Shown here piece by piece: positions 7,973 to 17,651 of a stretch of DNA of 64,000 nucleotides. The notes under the pieces are model-generated. The model was not told the origin of the DNA and made no database searches. It saw only the letters and a program-made list of their open reading frames with translations. Source of the DNA: Pseudogulbenkiania sp. MAI-1. GTDB taxonomy: Bacteria > Pseudomonadota > Gammaproteobacteria > Burkholderiales > Chromobacteriaceae. The stretch's first letter is position 1. Each line of letters starts with the position of its first letter. The stretch lies in the NCBI RefSeq assembly GCF_000527175.1, contig NZ_AZUR01000001.1:3683001-3747000 (forward strand), read 5' to 3'. Position numbers and translations under genes: made by a program.

Positions 7973-10900
7973 TCAATCCTTCAGCAGGCTATCGAGCTTG
8001 GCGGCCTTCGGCTTGACCAGCCAGAAGTAGTCGACATAGTCGTCGAAGTTTTCCAGCATGTTGCGGCCGATATCGGAGCCGGTGTATTCGACGTGCTTGG
8101 CCAGCTTGTCGAGCAGGAAGGCACGGTACATACCCATGGCTTCGCCGTTGATCAAGTGGATGTCGATCAGCTCGTTGTTGTAGCGGTAGGCGAAGCGCTC
8201 GTTCGGGTCGTAGACGAAGGCGAAGCCCCCGGTCATGCCGGCACCGAAGTTGTAGCCGGTTTCGCCCAGCGAAATCACGCAACCGCCGGTCATGTATTCG
8301 CAGCAGTGGTCGCCCGCACCTTCGATCACGGCCAGCGCGCCGGAGTTACGCACCCCGAAACGCTCGCCGGCGATGCCGGAGGCGTACAGCTGGCCACCGG
8401 TGGCACCATACAGGCAGGTGTTGCCGATGATGATCGACTCGTGCGACTTGTACGCCGCGCCTTTCGGCGGATAGACCACCACGCGGCCACCGGCCATGCC
8501 CTTGCCGACGTAATCGTTGGCATCGCCTTCCACTTCCAGGTGCAGGCCCGAGGCGTTCCACACACCGAAGCTCTGGCCGGCCGAGCCGGTGAACTTGACG
8601 GTCAGGCAGCCTTCCGGCAGGCCGGCGGCACCGTGTACCTTGGCGATTTCGCCGGACAGGCGGGCGCCGATGGAGCGATGGATGTTCTCGATCGGGTATT
8701 CCAGGCGCAGCATCTGCTTGGACTGGATCGCCGGCAGGGCATCCTTGAGGATGGCTTCGGCCAGTTCGCCCTTGTCGAACGAGGGGTTGCGGTCATCGAT
8801 GCAGAAGCGCGGTTCGCTGTCCGGGATGGTGCCCTGGTTGAGCAGCGGCGACAGGTCGAGACGCTGCTGGCGCTCGCTTTCGCCCGGCAGCAGGTCCATC
8901 AGGTCCATGCGGCCGATCAGTTCTTCCATGCTGCGCACGCCAAGCTTGGCCATCCATTCGCGGGTTTCGCGGGCGATGAACAGGAAGTAGTTCATCACCA
9001 TTTCCGGCAGGCCGATGAAGTACTTGGAGCGCAGCTTCATTTCCTGCGTGGCGACGCCGGTGGCACAGTTGTTCAGGTGGCAGATACGGAGGTATTTGCA
9101 ACCCAGCGCCACCATCGGGCCGGTACCGAAACCGAACGATTCGGCGCCCAGGATGGCGGCCTTGACCACGTCGAGGCCGGTCTTCAGGCCGCCGTCGGTC
9201 TGAACCCGCACCCGGCCGCGCAGGCCGTTGGCGCGCAGTACTTGCTGGGCTTCGGAGAGGCCCAGTTCCCACGGGGTGCCGGCGTACTTGACCGAGGTCA
9301 GCGGGCTGGCGCCGGTGCCGCCGTCGTAGCCGGAGATGGTGATCAAATCGGCGTAGGCCTTGGCCACGCCGGCGGCGATGGTGCCGACACCCGGCTCGGC
9401 CACCAGCTTCACCGACACCAGCGCCTCGGGGTTGACCTGCTTCAGGTCGAAGATCAGCTGCGCCAGGTCTTCGATCGAGTAGATGTCATGGTGTGGCGGC
9501 GGCGAGATCAGGCTGATGCCCGGCTTGGAGTGGCGCAGCTTGGCGATCAGCGGCGACACCTTGTCGCCCGGCAGCTGGCCACCCTCGCCCGGCTTGGCAC
9601 CCTGGGCGATCTTGATCTGCAGCACCTCGGCGTTGACCAGGTAGTGCGGGGTGACGCCGAAACGGCCGGACGCCACCTGCTTGATCTTGGACATTTTCTC
9701 GGTGCCGTAGCGCGAGTGGTCTTCCCCGCCTTCACCGGAGTTGGAGCGGCCGCCGAGGCGGTTCATGGCGGTGGCCAGCGCCTCGTGCGCTTCCGGCGAC
9801 AGCGCGCCCAGCGACATGCCGGCGGAGTCGAAGCGCTTGACGATGGACTCAATCGACTCCACTTCGTCGAGCGGGATCGGGTTGTCGGCCAGCTTCAGCT
9901 GCATCAGGTCGCGGATCATCGCCACCGGGCGCTCGTTGACCAGCTCGGCGTACTTCAGATAGGCGTTGTAGTCGTCGTTCTGCACCGCCTTCTGCAGTTG
10001 CATCACCACGTCCGGGTTGTAGGCGTGGTATTCCTCGCCATGCACGTACTTCAACAGACCGCCCTGGGTGATCGGGCGCATCGGGTTGAAGGCCAGGCGC
10101 ACCAGCTTCCGCTGGTCGTCTTCGAAATCGTCGAAGTTGGCGCCGGAGACGCGGCTCACCGTGCCTTTCAGGCACAGTTCGACGACTTCTTCGTGAATGC
10201 CGACGGCTTCGAACAGCTGCGCACCGCGGTAGGAGGCGACGGTCGAGATACCCATCTTCGACAGCACCTTCAACAGTCCCTTGTTGATGCCCTTGCGGTA
10301 GTGCTGCAGTGCTTCGTTGGTTTTCAGCGCCACCTCGCCCGACTGCACCAGCTCGGCGATGATCTGGTAGGCCAGGTAGGGGTAGACGGCGGTTGCGCCG
10401 TAGCCGAGCAGACAGGCGATCTGGTGGGCGTCACGCGCGGTGCCGGTTTCCACCACGATATTGCTCTTGCAGCGCAGGCCGGCGTCGATCAACGCGTGGT
10501 GCACCGCACCGGTGGCGAACAGCGCGTGAATCGGCAGACGGTTTTCGCTGATGGTGCGGTCGGACAGCACCACCACCACGGTGCCTTCGCGCACGGCGTC
10601 CACCACGTGCTGGCAGAGCCGCTCGATGGCGTCTTTCAGGCCGCCTTCGGACGGGTCGTAGCAGAGGTCGAAGGAGGTCGACTTGAGGTAGGGTTCCGGA
10701 CGCGTGGTGACGCGCACGAATTTCTCGTGCGACAGCACCGGCGAGCGCACTTCGAGACGCTTGGCGTGCTCGGCGCTCTCTTCGAACATGTTGCGCTCGG
10801 GACCGAACACGGTGTTGAGCGACATCACCACCGCTTCGCGGATCGGGTCGATCGGCGGGTTGGTCACCTGGGCGAACTGCTGGCGCAGGTAGTCGAACGG

Positions 10901-12421
10901 CGAGCGGACCTTCTGCGACAGCACGGCCATCGGGGTGTCATCGCCCATCGAACCGATGGCTTCCTGAGCGTCGTCGGCCAGCACGCGAAGCACCTGGTCG
11001 CGCTCTTCGAAGCTGACGTTGAACAGCTTCTGGTATTTGAGCAGTTCGTCCTTCGGCATCGCCTCCAGCGCGGAGTCGTCCTCGATCGACAGCTCGAGGT
11101 ACTTGCCGCTGTCCTTGATCCACTGACGGTACGGCTTGGCGCTCTTCAGCTGGGCGTCGATGTCTTCCGGCATCAGGAGCTCGCCGGTGGAGAGGTCGGC
11201 GGCGAACAGCTGACCCGGCTTGACGCGGCCCTTACGCACGACTTCTTCCGGCTTGTAGTCCCACACGCCGACTTCGGAGGCGATGGTGAGGATGTTGTCG
11301 CGGGTCAGCACCCAGCGCGCCGGACGCAGGCCGTTGCGGTCCAGCAGACAGGCGGCGTAGCGGCCGTCGGTCAGCACGATGCCGGCCGGGCCGTCCCACG
11401 GCTCCATGTGCATCGAGTTGAATTCGTAGAAGGCGCGCAGGTCCTTGTCGGTGGAGTCGACGTTCTGCCAGGCCGGCGGCACCAGGAGGCGCAGGGCGCG
11501 GAACAGCGGGATGCCGCCCATCAGCAGGCCTTCGAGCATGTTGTCGAGGCTCATCGAGTCGGAGCCGTCGGTCTGCACGATCGGGCGGATGGCGTCCATG
11601 TCGAGGTGCGGCGTCGACATGATGCGCTCGCGCGCGCGCGACCAGTAGCGGTTGCCCTGTACCGTGTTGATCTCGCCGTTGTGGGCGAGGAAGCGGAACG
11701 GCTGCGCCAGCTTCCACTGCGGCCAGGTGTTGGTGGAGAAGCGCTGGTGGAACACCGCGAGGCTGGCTTCGAAACGCTCGTCCTGCAGGTCGAGGAAGAA
11801 CTTCGGCAGGTTTTCCGGCGTCACCAGACCCTTGTAGGACAGAGTGTGCGGCGACAGGGTCGGCAGGTAGAAATAGCCGTCTTCGGCCTTGTTGGCTTTT
11901 TCGGTCTGGCGGCGCGCCATGTAGAGGCGGCGCTGGAACGTGGTATCGTCCATGCCGAACGGGCAGTTGACGAACACCTGCACGATGGCGGGCAGGGTCT
12001 TGATGGCGTATTCGCCACAGGCGGACACGTCCACCGGCACGGTGCGGAAGCCGGCGACTTCGAGCTCCTGCGTTTCGAGGAATTCTTTCAGACGGCGCAG
12101 GCTGCGTTGGCCCTGCTCCTGCTCCGGATGATGGAACACCAAGCCCGCGGCGTAGCTCGCCTTGAGGGCGATGCCGGCCTCGTGCGCGGCTTCACGCAGG
12201 AAACCGTCCGGCTTACGGAACAACAGGCCGCAACCATCACCCGATTTGCCGTCGGCAGCCACCGCACCGCGGTGAGTCAACTTGGCGAGCGAGGAAATTG
12301 CGGTCTGCACCAGCCAGTGGCTCGGTTTGTCCTCCAATTGGGCGATCAAACCAAAACCACAGCTATCCTGCTCGAAATCCGGGCGATACAAAGTGCCCTG
12401 CAGCCATTGCTGTCTTTCCAT
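7973..12421 (-). CDS. gltB: Glutamate synthase (NADPH) large subunit
   Basis: At 1482 aa this is the full-length GltB. The N-terminal glutaminase (Ntn hydrolase) domain begins at C21 (SCGFGLIAQ), exposed after removal of a 20-residue propeptide. A central domain and an FMN/2-oxoglutarate synthase domain follow (SPPPHHDIYSIEDLAQLIFD, SGYDGGTGASPLTS), then the 3Fe-4S cysteines (CKYLRICHLNNCATGVA) and the C-terminal beta-helix domain with Gly-rich repeats. It makes glutamate from glutamine and 2-oxoglutarate with GltD. The start is not settled: the ATG at 12421 gives a short propeptide. An in-frame TTG at 12472 has a better ribosome site (AGGAGG, 7 nt) and would give a propeptide closer to E. 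coli length. Confidence 0.96.
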   Translation of the reverse strand: MERQQWLQGTLYRPDFEQDSCGFGLIAQLEDKPSHWLVQTAISSLAKLTHRGAVAADGKSGDGCGLLFRKPDGFLREAAHEAGIALKASYAAGLVFHHPEQEQGQRSLRRLKEFLETQELEVAGFRTVPVDVSACGEYAIKTLPAIVQVFVNCPFGMDDTTFQRRLYMARRQTEKANKAEDGYFYLPTLSPHTLSYKGLVTPENLPKFFLDLQDERFEASLAVFHQRFSTNTWPQWKLAQPFRFLAHNGEINTVQGNRYWSRARERIMSTPHLDMDAIRPIVQTDGSDSMSLDNMLEGLLMGGIPLFRALRLLVPPAWQNVDSTDKDLRAFYEFNSMHMEPWDGPAGIVLTDGRYAACLLDRNGLRPARWVLTRDNILTIASEVGVWDYKPEEVVRKGRVKPGQLFAADLSTGELLMPEDIDAQLKSAKPYRQWIKDSGKYLELSIEDDSALEAMPKDELLKYQKLFNVSFEERDQVLRVLADDAQEAIGSMGDDTPMAVLSQKVRSPFDYLRQQFAQVTNPPIDPIREAVVMSLNTVFGPERNMFEESAEHAKRLEVRSPVLSHEKFVRVTTRPEPYLKSTSFDLCYDPSEGGLKDAIERLCQHVVDAVREGTVVVVLSDRTISENRLPIHALFATGAVHHALIDAGLRCKSNIVVETGTARDAHQIACLLGYGATAVYPYLAYQIIAELVQSGEVALKTNEALQHYRKGINKGLLKVLSKMGISTVASYRGAQLFEAVGIHEEVVELCLKGTVSRVSGANFDDFEDDQRKLVRLAFNPMRPITQGGLLKYVHGEEYHAYNPDVVMQLQKAVQNDDYNAYLKYAELVNERPVAMIRDLMQLKLADNPIPLDEVESIESIVKRFDSAGMSLGALSPEAHEALATAMNRLGGRSNSGEGGEDHSRYGTEKMSKIKQVASGRFGVTPHYLVNAEVLQIKIAQGAKPGEGGQLPGDKVSPLIAKLRHSKPGISLISPPPHHDIYSIEDLAQLIFDLKQVNPEALVSVKLVAEPGVGTIAAGVAKAYADLITISGYDGGTGASPLTSVKYAGTPWELGLSEAQQVLRANGLRGRVRVQTDGGLKTGLDVVKAAILGAESFGFGTGPMVALGCKYLRICHLNNCATGVATQEMKLRSKYFIGLPEMVMNYFLFIARETREWMAKLGVRSMEELIGRMDLMDLLPGESERQQRLDLSPLLNQGTIPDSEPRFCIDDRNPSFDKGELAEAILKDALPAIQSKQMLRLEYPIENIHRSIGARLSGEIAKVHGAAGLPEGCLTVKFTGSAGQSFGVWNASGLHLEVEGDANDYVGKGMAGGRVVVYPPKGAAYKSHESIIIGNTCLYGATGGQLYASGIAGERFGVRNSGALAVIEGAGDHCCEYMTGGCVISLGETGYNFGAGMTGGFAFVYDPNERFAYRYNNELIDIHLINGEAMGMYRAFLLDKLAKHVEYTGSDIGRNMLENFDDYVDYFWLVKPKAAKLDSLLKD

Positions 12422-12630
12422 ACCGTCTACCTGATTATAATGTGAAGCGAATGTCTTTGATTCTAAGGTCAAGCCGCGCCCTCCTGCAACCGCTTTTTGT
12501 GCGCCGAACAATGGCTTTTAAATCAAATACTTACGACAAATTTTTGGACGAAAAAATCGAGAATTCCGGAATTTTTTAAAGAATTATTTTTCATCTTTGT
12601 GACACCGAATTTCATATAAACGACACGGAA

Positions 12631-12670
12631 AGCACCATTTTGGTGCTTGACTTGGTGCATATGCATCACC
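12631..12670. promoter_or_regulatory. Two NtrC-like dyads between gltB and the PLD gene
   Basis: AGCACCATTTTGGTGCT at 12631-12647 matches the enterobacterial NtrC consensus (TGCACC-N5-GGTGCA) at all but the outermost bases. A second imperfect dyad, GGTGCATATGCATCACC, follows at 12654-12670. They lie about 210 bp upstream of gltB and 38-60 bp upstream of the divergent PLD gene. Control of gltBD by nitrogen status would make sense. No convincing sigma-54 promoter was found, so the site could also mediate repression. Confidence 0.5.
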
Positions 12671-12707
12671 TTGGTTCACGCCATGTCGGACAATATACAA
12701 ACCGGCC

Positions 12708-14225
12708 ATGCCCAACTCTAAACCCTCGCCTGCCGCGCTGGATTTCGTCCGGCAACTGGCCGACCAGGCATTCGCCCGTTCGGCGGGCGCGCCGTTGATC
12801 AATGGCAACACCATTGACCTGCTTTTCGATAGCCGCGAGAACTTTCCAGCCTGGGAAACGGCACTGTCGCAAGCCTGCGATTCCATCCTGATCGAAACGT
12901 ACATCTTCGCCGACGACGCCTTCGGTCATCGCGTGCGGGAAATCCTCGCAGAGCAGGCCACCAAGGGCGTTCAGGTGCGCTTGCTGGTCGACTGGCTGGG
13001 CAGCTGGAAGGCGCATATGCGCGGCTTCTTCAAGCCCTTGCTGGCCGCCGGAGCCGAGGTGCGGATCTACAACCGCCCCAGTCTGTCGGGCGGCAGTCCG
13101 CTGGGACGCAACCACCGCAAGCTGATCATCGTCGACGGCGCGGTGGCCTTCATTTCCGGGTTGGGCATCAGTTCGCGTTGGGAGGGGAAACCGGACAAAG
13201 GCGGGGAGCCGTGGCGCGATACTGGTGCACGGCTCTGCGGTCCGGTGCTGCAGGACGCCATCGATGCCTTCGCCGACAGCTGGGCCAGTTGCGGCGAGGG
13301 GTTGGACGAGAGCCTGCGCCAGGCGCGCCTGAACACGAGCCGGGGCAAAGTGGCGGCGCGGCTGATCGCCACCACGCCGGCCACGGCGAATTTGATGCGG
13401 CTGGACCTGTTGATCGCCAGTTTTGCGCGCCGTTCGCTGTGGCTGACCGACGCCTATTTCATGGGCACCAGCACCTACCTGACGGCACTGCAGAACGCTG
13501 CCAAGGACGGCGTGGACGTACGGCTGCTGGTACCACGCTCCAGCGACATCGGCTGGATCGCCACGGTGTCGCGCACGCTGTACCGGCCGCTCTTGGAGGC
13601 CGGGGTGCGGGTGTTCGAGTGGGACGGGCCGATGATCCACGCCAAGACCGCCGTGGCGGACGGGCGCTGGGCGCGCCTCGGGTCGTCCAACCTGAACCTG
13701 TCGAGCTGGCTCGCCAACCGCGAGATCGACGTGGCGATCGAGGATGAAGGGATCGCCGGCAAGCTGGCCGACAAGTTCCTCGACGACCTGGAGCACGCCA
13801 CCGAGGTGCGACTGTCGGCGCACCGCCACCGCCCGGTGCTGAGCCGGCCGCGCCAGCGCGACTACCAGAGCCTGCTGTTGCCCAAGCCGGGCGCGGCGGC
13901 GCTGGGGGCCTCGGCGGCCGCCCGTCAGGCGGCGCGTATCGGCGATGCGCTGGGCGCGGCGGTGCGCGGCACGCGCACGGTGGAGGCGAGCGAGGCCAGT
14001 TCCTTCCTCACCATCGGCACGGCACTACTGGCGCTGGCGCTGGTCAGCGCGTTTTTCCCCTACCTGATCGCGGGCCCCCTAGCGCTACTGCTGGTGCTGT
14101 CCGGGGGGGCGGTGGTGTTGAAGTCGCTGGGCCTGTACCGTGCGCGATGGAAAAAAAAGCGACAGCCGCCGGGCACCTTGGGGCCACCAACGAAGTCTGA
14201 GGATAAACCGCCCGCGGATGGCTGA
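12708..14225 (+). CDS. Phospholipase D-family cardiolipin synthase-like protein
   Basis: This 505-aa protein has two HKD motifs of the PLD superfamily: H136-x-K138-x4-D143 (NHRKLIIVDG) and IHAKTAVADG near residue 310 followed by GSSNLN. Those residues form the phosphatidyl-transfer site that joins two phosphatidyl groups into cardiolipin. Unlike ClsA it has no N-terminal membrane helices. Instead the C-terminus carries a hydrophobic segment (about 430-475) and a basic tail (KSLGLYRARWKKKRQ), closer to ClsB/ClsC-type enzymes with an added anchor. It is transcribed divergently from gltB with no operon partner. Function as a cardiolipin synthase rather than another PLD phosphodiesterase is inferred. 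Confidence 0.85.
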   Translation: MPNSKPSPAALDFVRQLADQAFARSAGAPLINGNTIDLLFDSRENFPAWETALSQACDSILIETYIFADDAFGHRVREILAEQATKGVQVRLLVDWLGSWKAHMRGFFKPLLAAGAEVRIYNRPSLSGGSPLGRNHRKLIIVDGAVAFISGLGISSRWEGKPDKGGEPWRDTGARLCGPVLQDAIDAFADSWASCGEGLDESLRQARLNTSRGKVAARLIATTPATANLMRLDLLIASFARRSLWLTDAYFMGTSTYLTALQNAAKDGVDVRLLVPRSSDIGWIATVSRTLYRPLLEAGVRVFEWDGPMIHAKTAVADGRWARLGSSNLNLSSWLANREIDVAIEDEGIAGKLADKFLDDLEHATEVRLSAHRHRPVLSRPRQRDYQSLLLPKPGAAALGASAAARQAARIGDALGAAVRGTRTVEASEASSFLTIGTALLALALVSAFFPYLIAGPLALLLVLSGGAVVLKSLGLYRARWKKKRQPPGTLGPPTKSEDKPPADG

Positions 14226-14503
14226 AAGGCCCGTGGCACGGCCAATTGGGGGGTGTTTGCCGCCCCTGTCGCCAGCACGTCGGCATGCAGCGGCTGGAGC
14301 GGCGGCAAGGGGCGTGAAAACACGCTTTCCGTAGTGCAACATTGTTCACGATTATCCGCTACACTACGCGCTTTTCTTTCGGGTTGACCTAAGCCGGCTG
14401 GCGAAACGATTGCCCCTGCAATCCCATGCGTACCGCGGTGCTAAGCGCCCTTTTCCCAGCGTGCCGGCGACATCGCCAGCACGCCGTGTATGAGGACACA
14501 GGC

Positions 14504-16768
14504 ATGCGTTTCCATTTCCCCATCGTCATCATCGACGAGGACTTCCGTTCCGAAAACACCAGCGGCTCCGGCATCCGTGAGCTGGCCGCCGCGATGGAAA
14601 AAGAAGGCATGGAAGTCGTGGGTTACACCAGCTACGGCGATCTGACGTCGTTTGCCCAGCAACAGAGCCGTGCCGCCGGCTTCATCCTGTCGATCGACGA
14701 CGAGGAGTTCGGCTCCGGCACGCCGGAAGAGACGCTCGACGCGCTGGCCCATTTGCGCGGTTTCGTCGCGGAAATCCGCCGCCGCAACCCGGACATCCCG
14801 CTCTACCTGTACGGCGAGACGCGCACTGCGCGCCACATCCCGAACGACATCCTGCGCGAGCTGCACGGCTTCATCCACATGCACGAGGATACGCCGGAGT
14901 TCGTCGCGCGCCACATCATCCGCGAGGCCAAGTCCTACCTCGACAGCCTGGCGCCGCCGTTCTTCCGCGCCCTGGTCGATTATGCCCACGACGGCTCCTA
15001 CTCCTGGCACTGCCCGGGCCACTCGGGCGGCGTGGCGTTCCTGAAGAGCCCGGTGGGCCAGATGTTCCACCAGTTCTTCGGCGAGAACATGCTGCGCGCC
15101 GACGTGTGCAACGCGGTGGACGAACTGGGCCAATTGCTCGACCACACCGGCCCGGTGGCGGCGTCCGAGCGCAACGCGGCGCGCATCTTCAGCTGCGACC
15201 ATCTGTTCTTCGTCACCAACGGCACCTCGACCTCGAACAAGATCGTCTGGCACTCGACCGTCGCCGCCGGCGACATCGTGCTGGTGGACCGCAACTGCCA
15301 CAAGTCGAACCTGCACGCCATCATGATGACCGGCGCGATCCCGGTATTCCTGATGCCGACGCGCAACCACTACGGCATCATCGGGCCGATTCCGAAATCG
15401 GAGTTCCAGCTCGACAACATCAGGAAGAAGATCCTGGCCAACCCGTTCGCACGCGAGGCGCTGGAGAAGAACCCGAACGCCAAGCCACGCATCCTGACCA
15501 TCACCCAGTCCACCTACGACGGCATCCTGTACAACGTCGAGGAGATCAAGGGCATGCTGGACGGCGAGGTCGACACGCTGCACTTCGACGAGGCCTGGCT
15601 GCCGCACGCCAGCTTCCACGACTTCTACGGCGACTTCCACGCCATCGGCGAGGGCCGCCCGCGCTGCAAGGATTCGATGATCTTCTCGACCCAGTCCACC
15701 CACAAGCTGCTGGCCGGCATCTCGCAGGCGTCGCAGATCCTGGTGCAGGACCCGCAGAACCGTCAGCTCGACACCGCCTGGTTCAACGAAGCCTACCTGA
15801 TGCATACCTCGACCAGCCCCCAGTACGCGATCATCGCCAGCTGCGACGTGGCGGCGGCGATGATGGAGCAGCCGGGCGGCCAGGCGCTGGTGGAGGAATC
15901 GCTGGTGGAAGCGCTCGATTTCCGCCGCGCCATGCGCAAGGTGGACGAGGAGTACGGCCACGACTGGTGGTTCAAGGTGTGGGGCCCGAACGAGCTGTCC
16001 GACGACGGCATCTGCGACCCGGCCGACTGGGAACTGGAGCCCGGCGAGCGCTGGCACGGCTTTGCCGGCATCGAGGAGGGCTTCAACCTGCTCGATCCGA
16101 TCAAGGCCACCATCCTGACCCCGGGCCTGGACGTGGATGGCAGCTTCGAGGAGATGGGCATTCCGGCCGCCATCGTCACCAAGTACCTGACCGAGCACGG
16201 CGTGGTGGTGGAGAAGACCGGCCTCTACAGCTTCTTCATCATGTTCACCATCGGCATCACCAAGGGCCGCTGGAACACCTTGATCTCGCTGCTGCAGCAG
16301 TTCAAGGACGATTTCGACAAAAACCAGCCGATGTGGCGCATCATGCCGGAGTTCGTCGCCAAGTACCCGCAGTACGAGCGCGTCGGCCTGCGCGATCTGT
16401 GCCAGCGCATTCACCAGCTATACAGCAAGCACGACATCGCGCGCCTGACCACCGAGATCTATCTGTCGGAGATGGAGCCGGCGATGCGTCCGGCCGACGC
16501 CTTCGCCAAGATGGCGCACCGCGAGATCGAGCGCGTGCCGGTGGAGGAGCTGGAAGGCCGCGTCACCTCGGTGCTGCTGACGCCGTACCCGCCGGGCATC
16601 CCGCTGTTGATCCCAGGCGAGCGCTTCAACAAGACCATCGTCGACTACCTGCGCTTTGCCCAGGAGTTCAACCGCGAACTGCCGGGCTTCGAGACCGACG
16701 TGCACGGCCTGGTGGCGGTGGAGAAGGACGGCAAGAAGGTGTACTGCGTCGATTGCGTGAAGCAGTAA
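14504..16768 (+). CDS. Orn/Lys/Arg decarboxylase (PLP, AdiA/LdcA family)
   Basis: From the ATG at 14504 (GAGGA 8-12 nt upstream) the protein is 754 aa, the usual length of inducible amino-acid decarboxylases. It has a response-regulator-like N-terminal wing domain (FPIVIIDEDFRSENTSGSGI), then a fold-type I PLP domain with SWHCPGHSGGVAF, FVTNGTSTSNKIVWHS, HFDEAW, and the Schiff-base lysine K401 in STQSTHKLLAGISQAS. The C-terminal domain has PYPPGIPLLIPGE. It decarboxylates a basic amino acid to a polyamine or diamine with proton consumption (acid resistance or polyamine supply). From memory it looks closer to Pseudomonas LdcA than to E. coli AdiA, but the substrate cannot be fixed. No antiporter gene is adjacent. 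Confidence 0.9.
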   Translation: MRFHFPIVIIDEDFRSENTSGSGIRELAAAMEKEGMEVVGYTSYGDLTSFAQQQSRAAGFILSIDDEEFGSGTPEETLDALAHLRGFVAEIRRRNPDIPLYLYGETRTARHIPNDILRELHGFIHMHEDTPEFVARHIIREAKSYLDSLAPPFFRALVDYAHDGSYSWHCPGHSGGVAFLKSPVGQMFHQFFGENMLRADVCNAVDELGQLLDHTGPVAASERNAARIFSCDHLFFVTNGTSTSNKIVWHSTVAAGDIVLVDRNCHKSNLHAIMMTGAIPVFLMPTRNHYGIIGPIPKSEFQLDNIRKKILANPFAREALEKNPNAKPRILTITQSTYDGILYNVEEIKGMLDGEVDTLHFDEAWLPHASFHDFYGDFHAIGEGRPRCKDSMIFSTQSTHKLLAGISQASQILVQDPQNRQLDTAWFNEAYLMHTSTSPQYAIIASCDVAAAMMEQPGGQALVEESLVEALDFRRAMRKVDEEYGHDWWFKVWGPNELSDDGICDPADWELEPGERWHGFAGIEEGFNLLDPIKATILTPGLDVDGSFEEMGIPAAIVTKYLTEHGVVVEKTGLYSFFIMFTIGITKGRWNTLISLLQQFKDDFDKNQPMWRIMPEFVAKYPQYERVGLRDLCQRIHQLYSKHDIARLTTEIYLSEMEPAMRPADAFAKMAHREIERVPVEELEGRVTSVLLTPYPPGIPLLIPGERFNKTIVDYLRFAQEFNRELPGFETDVHGLVAVEKDGKKVYCVDCVKQ

Positions 16769-16795
16769 GTCCACCTCTTTTGCACTGAAACACAC

Positions 16796-16827
16796 GAGGG
16801 CCTTCCACTCCGGAAGGCCCTCTTTTA
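16796..16827 (+). terminator. Rho-independent terminator after the decarboxylase gene
   Basis: GAGGGCCTTCC and GGAAGGCCCTC form a perfect 11-bp stem around ACTCC, followed by TTTTATT. It lies 28 bp after the stop codon. Confidence 0.95.
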
Positions 16828-16864
16828 TTGGCATTGCCATGTTGCGCCTTGCGGCAGGCTATGA

Positions 16865-17647
16865 CTACGCCGCTTGCATGGCCTCGGCAATCGCCCAGCT
16901 GTCCTCGAAGATTTCGTAACGACGGATCAGTCCGTCGGCGACGTCGAAACGCATGACGAAATCACCTTGATACTCCTTGCCGGAGCGATAACGGTAAGCA
17001 AACCGGCCTCGTACCAACACTTCGTTCTCGGCGTCGAGCCAGCGCAGCGGCTCGAAGCACAGCGGTTCGGCCTCGGCCACGATCAGGGCAAACACCTCTC
17101 GCACCGCGGCGCGCCCTTTCCTCTGCCCTGCCCAGGGCACCCTGGCCGGATCGCCAGGAATATGCCATTCCACCGCCTCGCCCAGCAGTTCCTCGCGCAG
17201 CACGCCCTGCTGCAGCCCTTGCAGAAAGCAACGCACCACGGCCATCGGGGCGAGGGGCACCGCGGCGGGAACGTGTTCGCGGAACACGTCGCGCGCAGCG
17301 AACAGCGCGTTGAGTGCCGCCGGGAAGCCGGCATAGAGGCATAGCTGCTGGAGGGTTTCGAGAATCTCCTCGCGGGAAAGGCCGACGTTCAAGGCCGCGT
17401 GCAGGTGCACCTTGAGCTGCGGCTGGGCATGGCCGATGGCTGCGAGTGCGGCGATCGTCGCCAGTTCGCGCTGGCGCAGACTGAGCCCGGGACGGTTGTA
17501 GACCTCGCCGAAGCCAAATTCGATGATCTGGCGGGCAAAGTCGGGGGCGATGTCTTACAGGGCGGCCACCACCGCCTCGCCGGCGGTATCGTCGACCTCG
17601 CGCAGGCGCTGCCAGCCGCGTTGGTAAGAATCGTTTTGGGGTTGCAT
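16865..17647 (-). pseudogene. Carboxymuconolactone decarboxylase-SnoaL fusion, broken by in-frame TAA
   Basis: From the ATG at 17647 the frame reads MQPQNDSYQRGWQRLREVDD, then codon 31 is TAA (17555-17557). After that the same frame continues without break as a CMD (AhpD-like) domain (DFARQIIEFGFGEVYNRPGL, RELATIAALAAIG, VHLHAALNVGLSREEILETL) and a SnoaL/NTF2-like C-terminal domain (VEWHIPGDPARVPWAGQRKG to the stop at 16865). The full product would be 260 aa. A single CAA/CAG to TAA change would explain the break. Reinitiation could yield only the SnoaL half plus part of CMD. It lies directly downstream of the MerR gene (4-bp gap) as its presumed target. Confidence 0.8.
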
Positions 17648-17651
17648 GGAA

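Noticed and set aside
8093..12445. 1450-codon plus-strand open frame
   Set aside because: It lies exactly antisense to gltB. High-GC third positions keep the opposite frame open, and the translation is His/Gln/Val-rich with no domain.
12472..12511. Upstream starts of gltB (TTG 12472, ATG-type frame 12511)
   Set aside because: The TTG has a good ribosome site and remains possible, but the ATG at 12421 was kept as the simpler start; the 12511 start has an unrelated Gly-rich extension.
16865..17410. Calling the 181-codon downstream part of CMD-SnoaL as an intact gene
   Set aside because: The conserved CMD N-terminus continues in the same frame upstream to codon 31, so this is a fragment of a longer broken gene.
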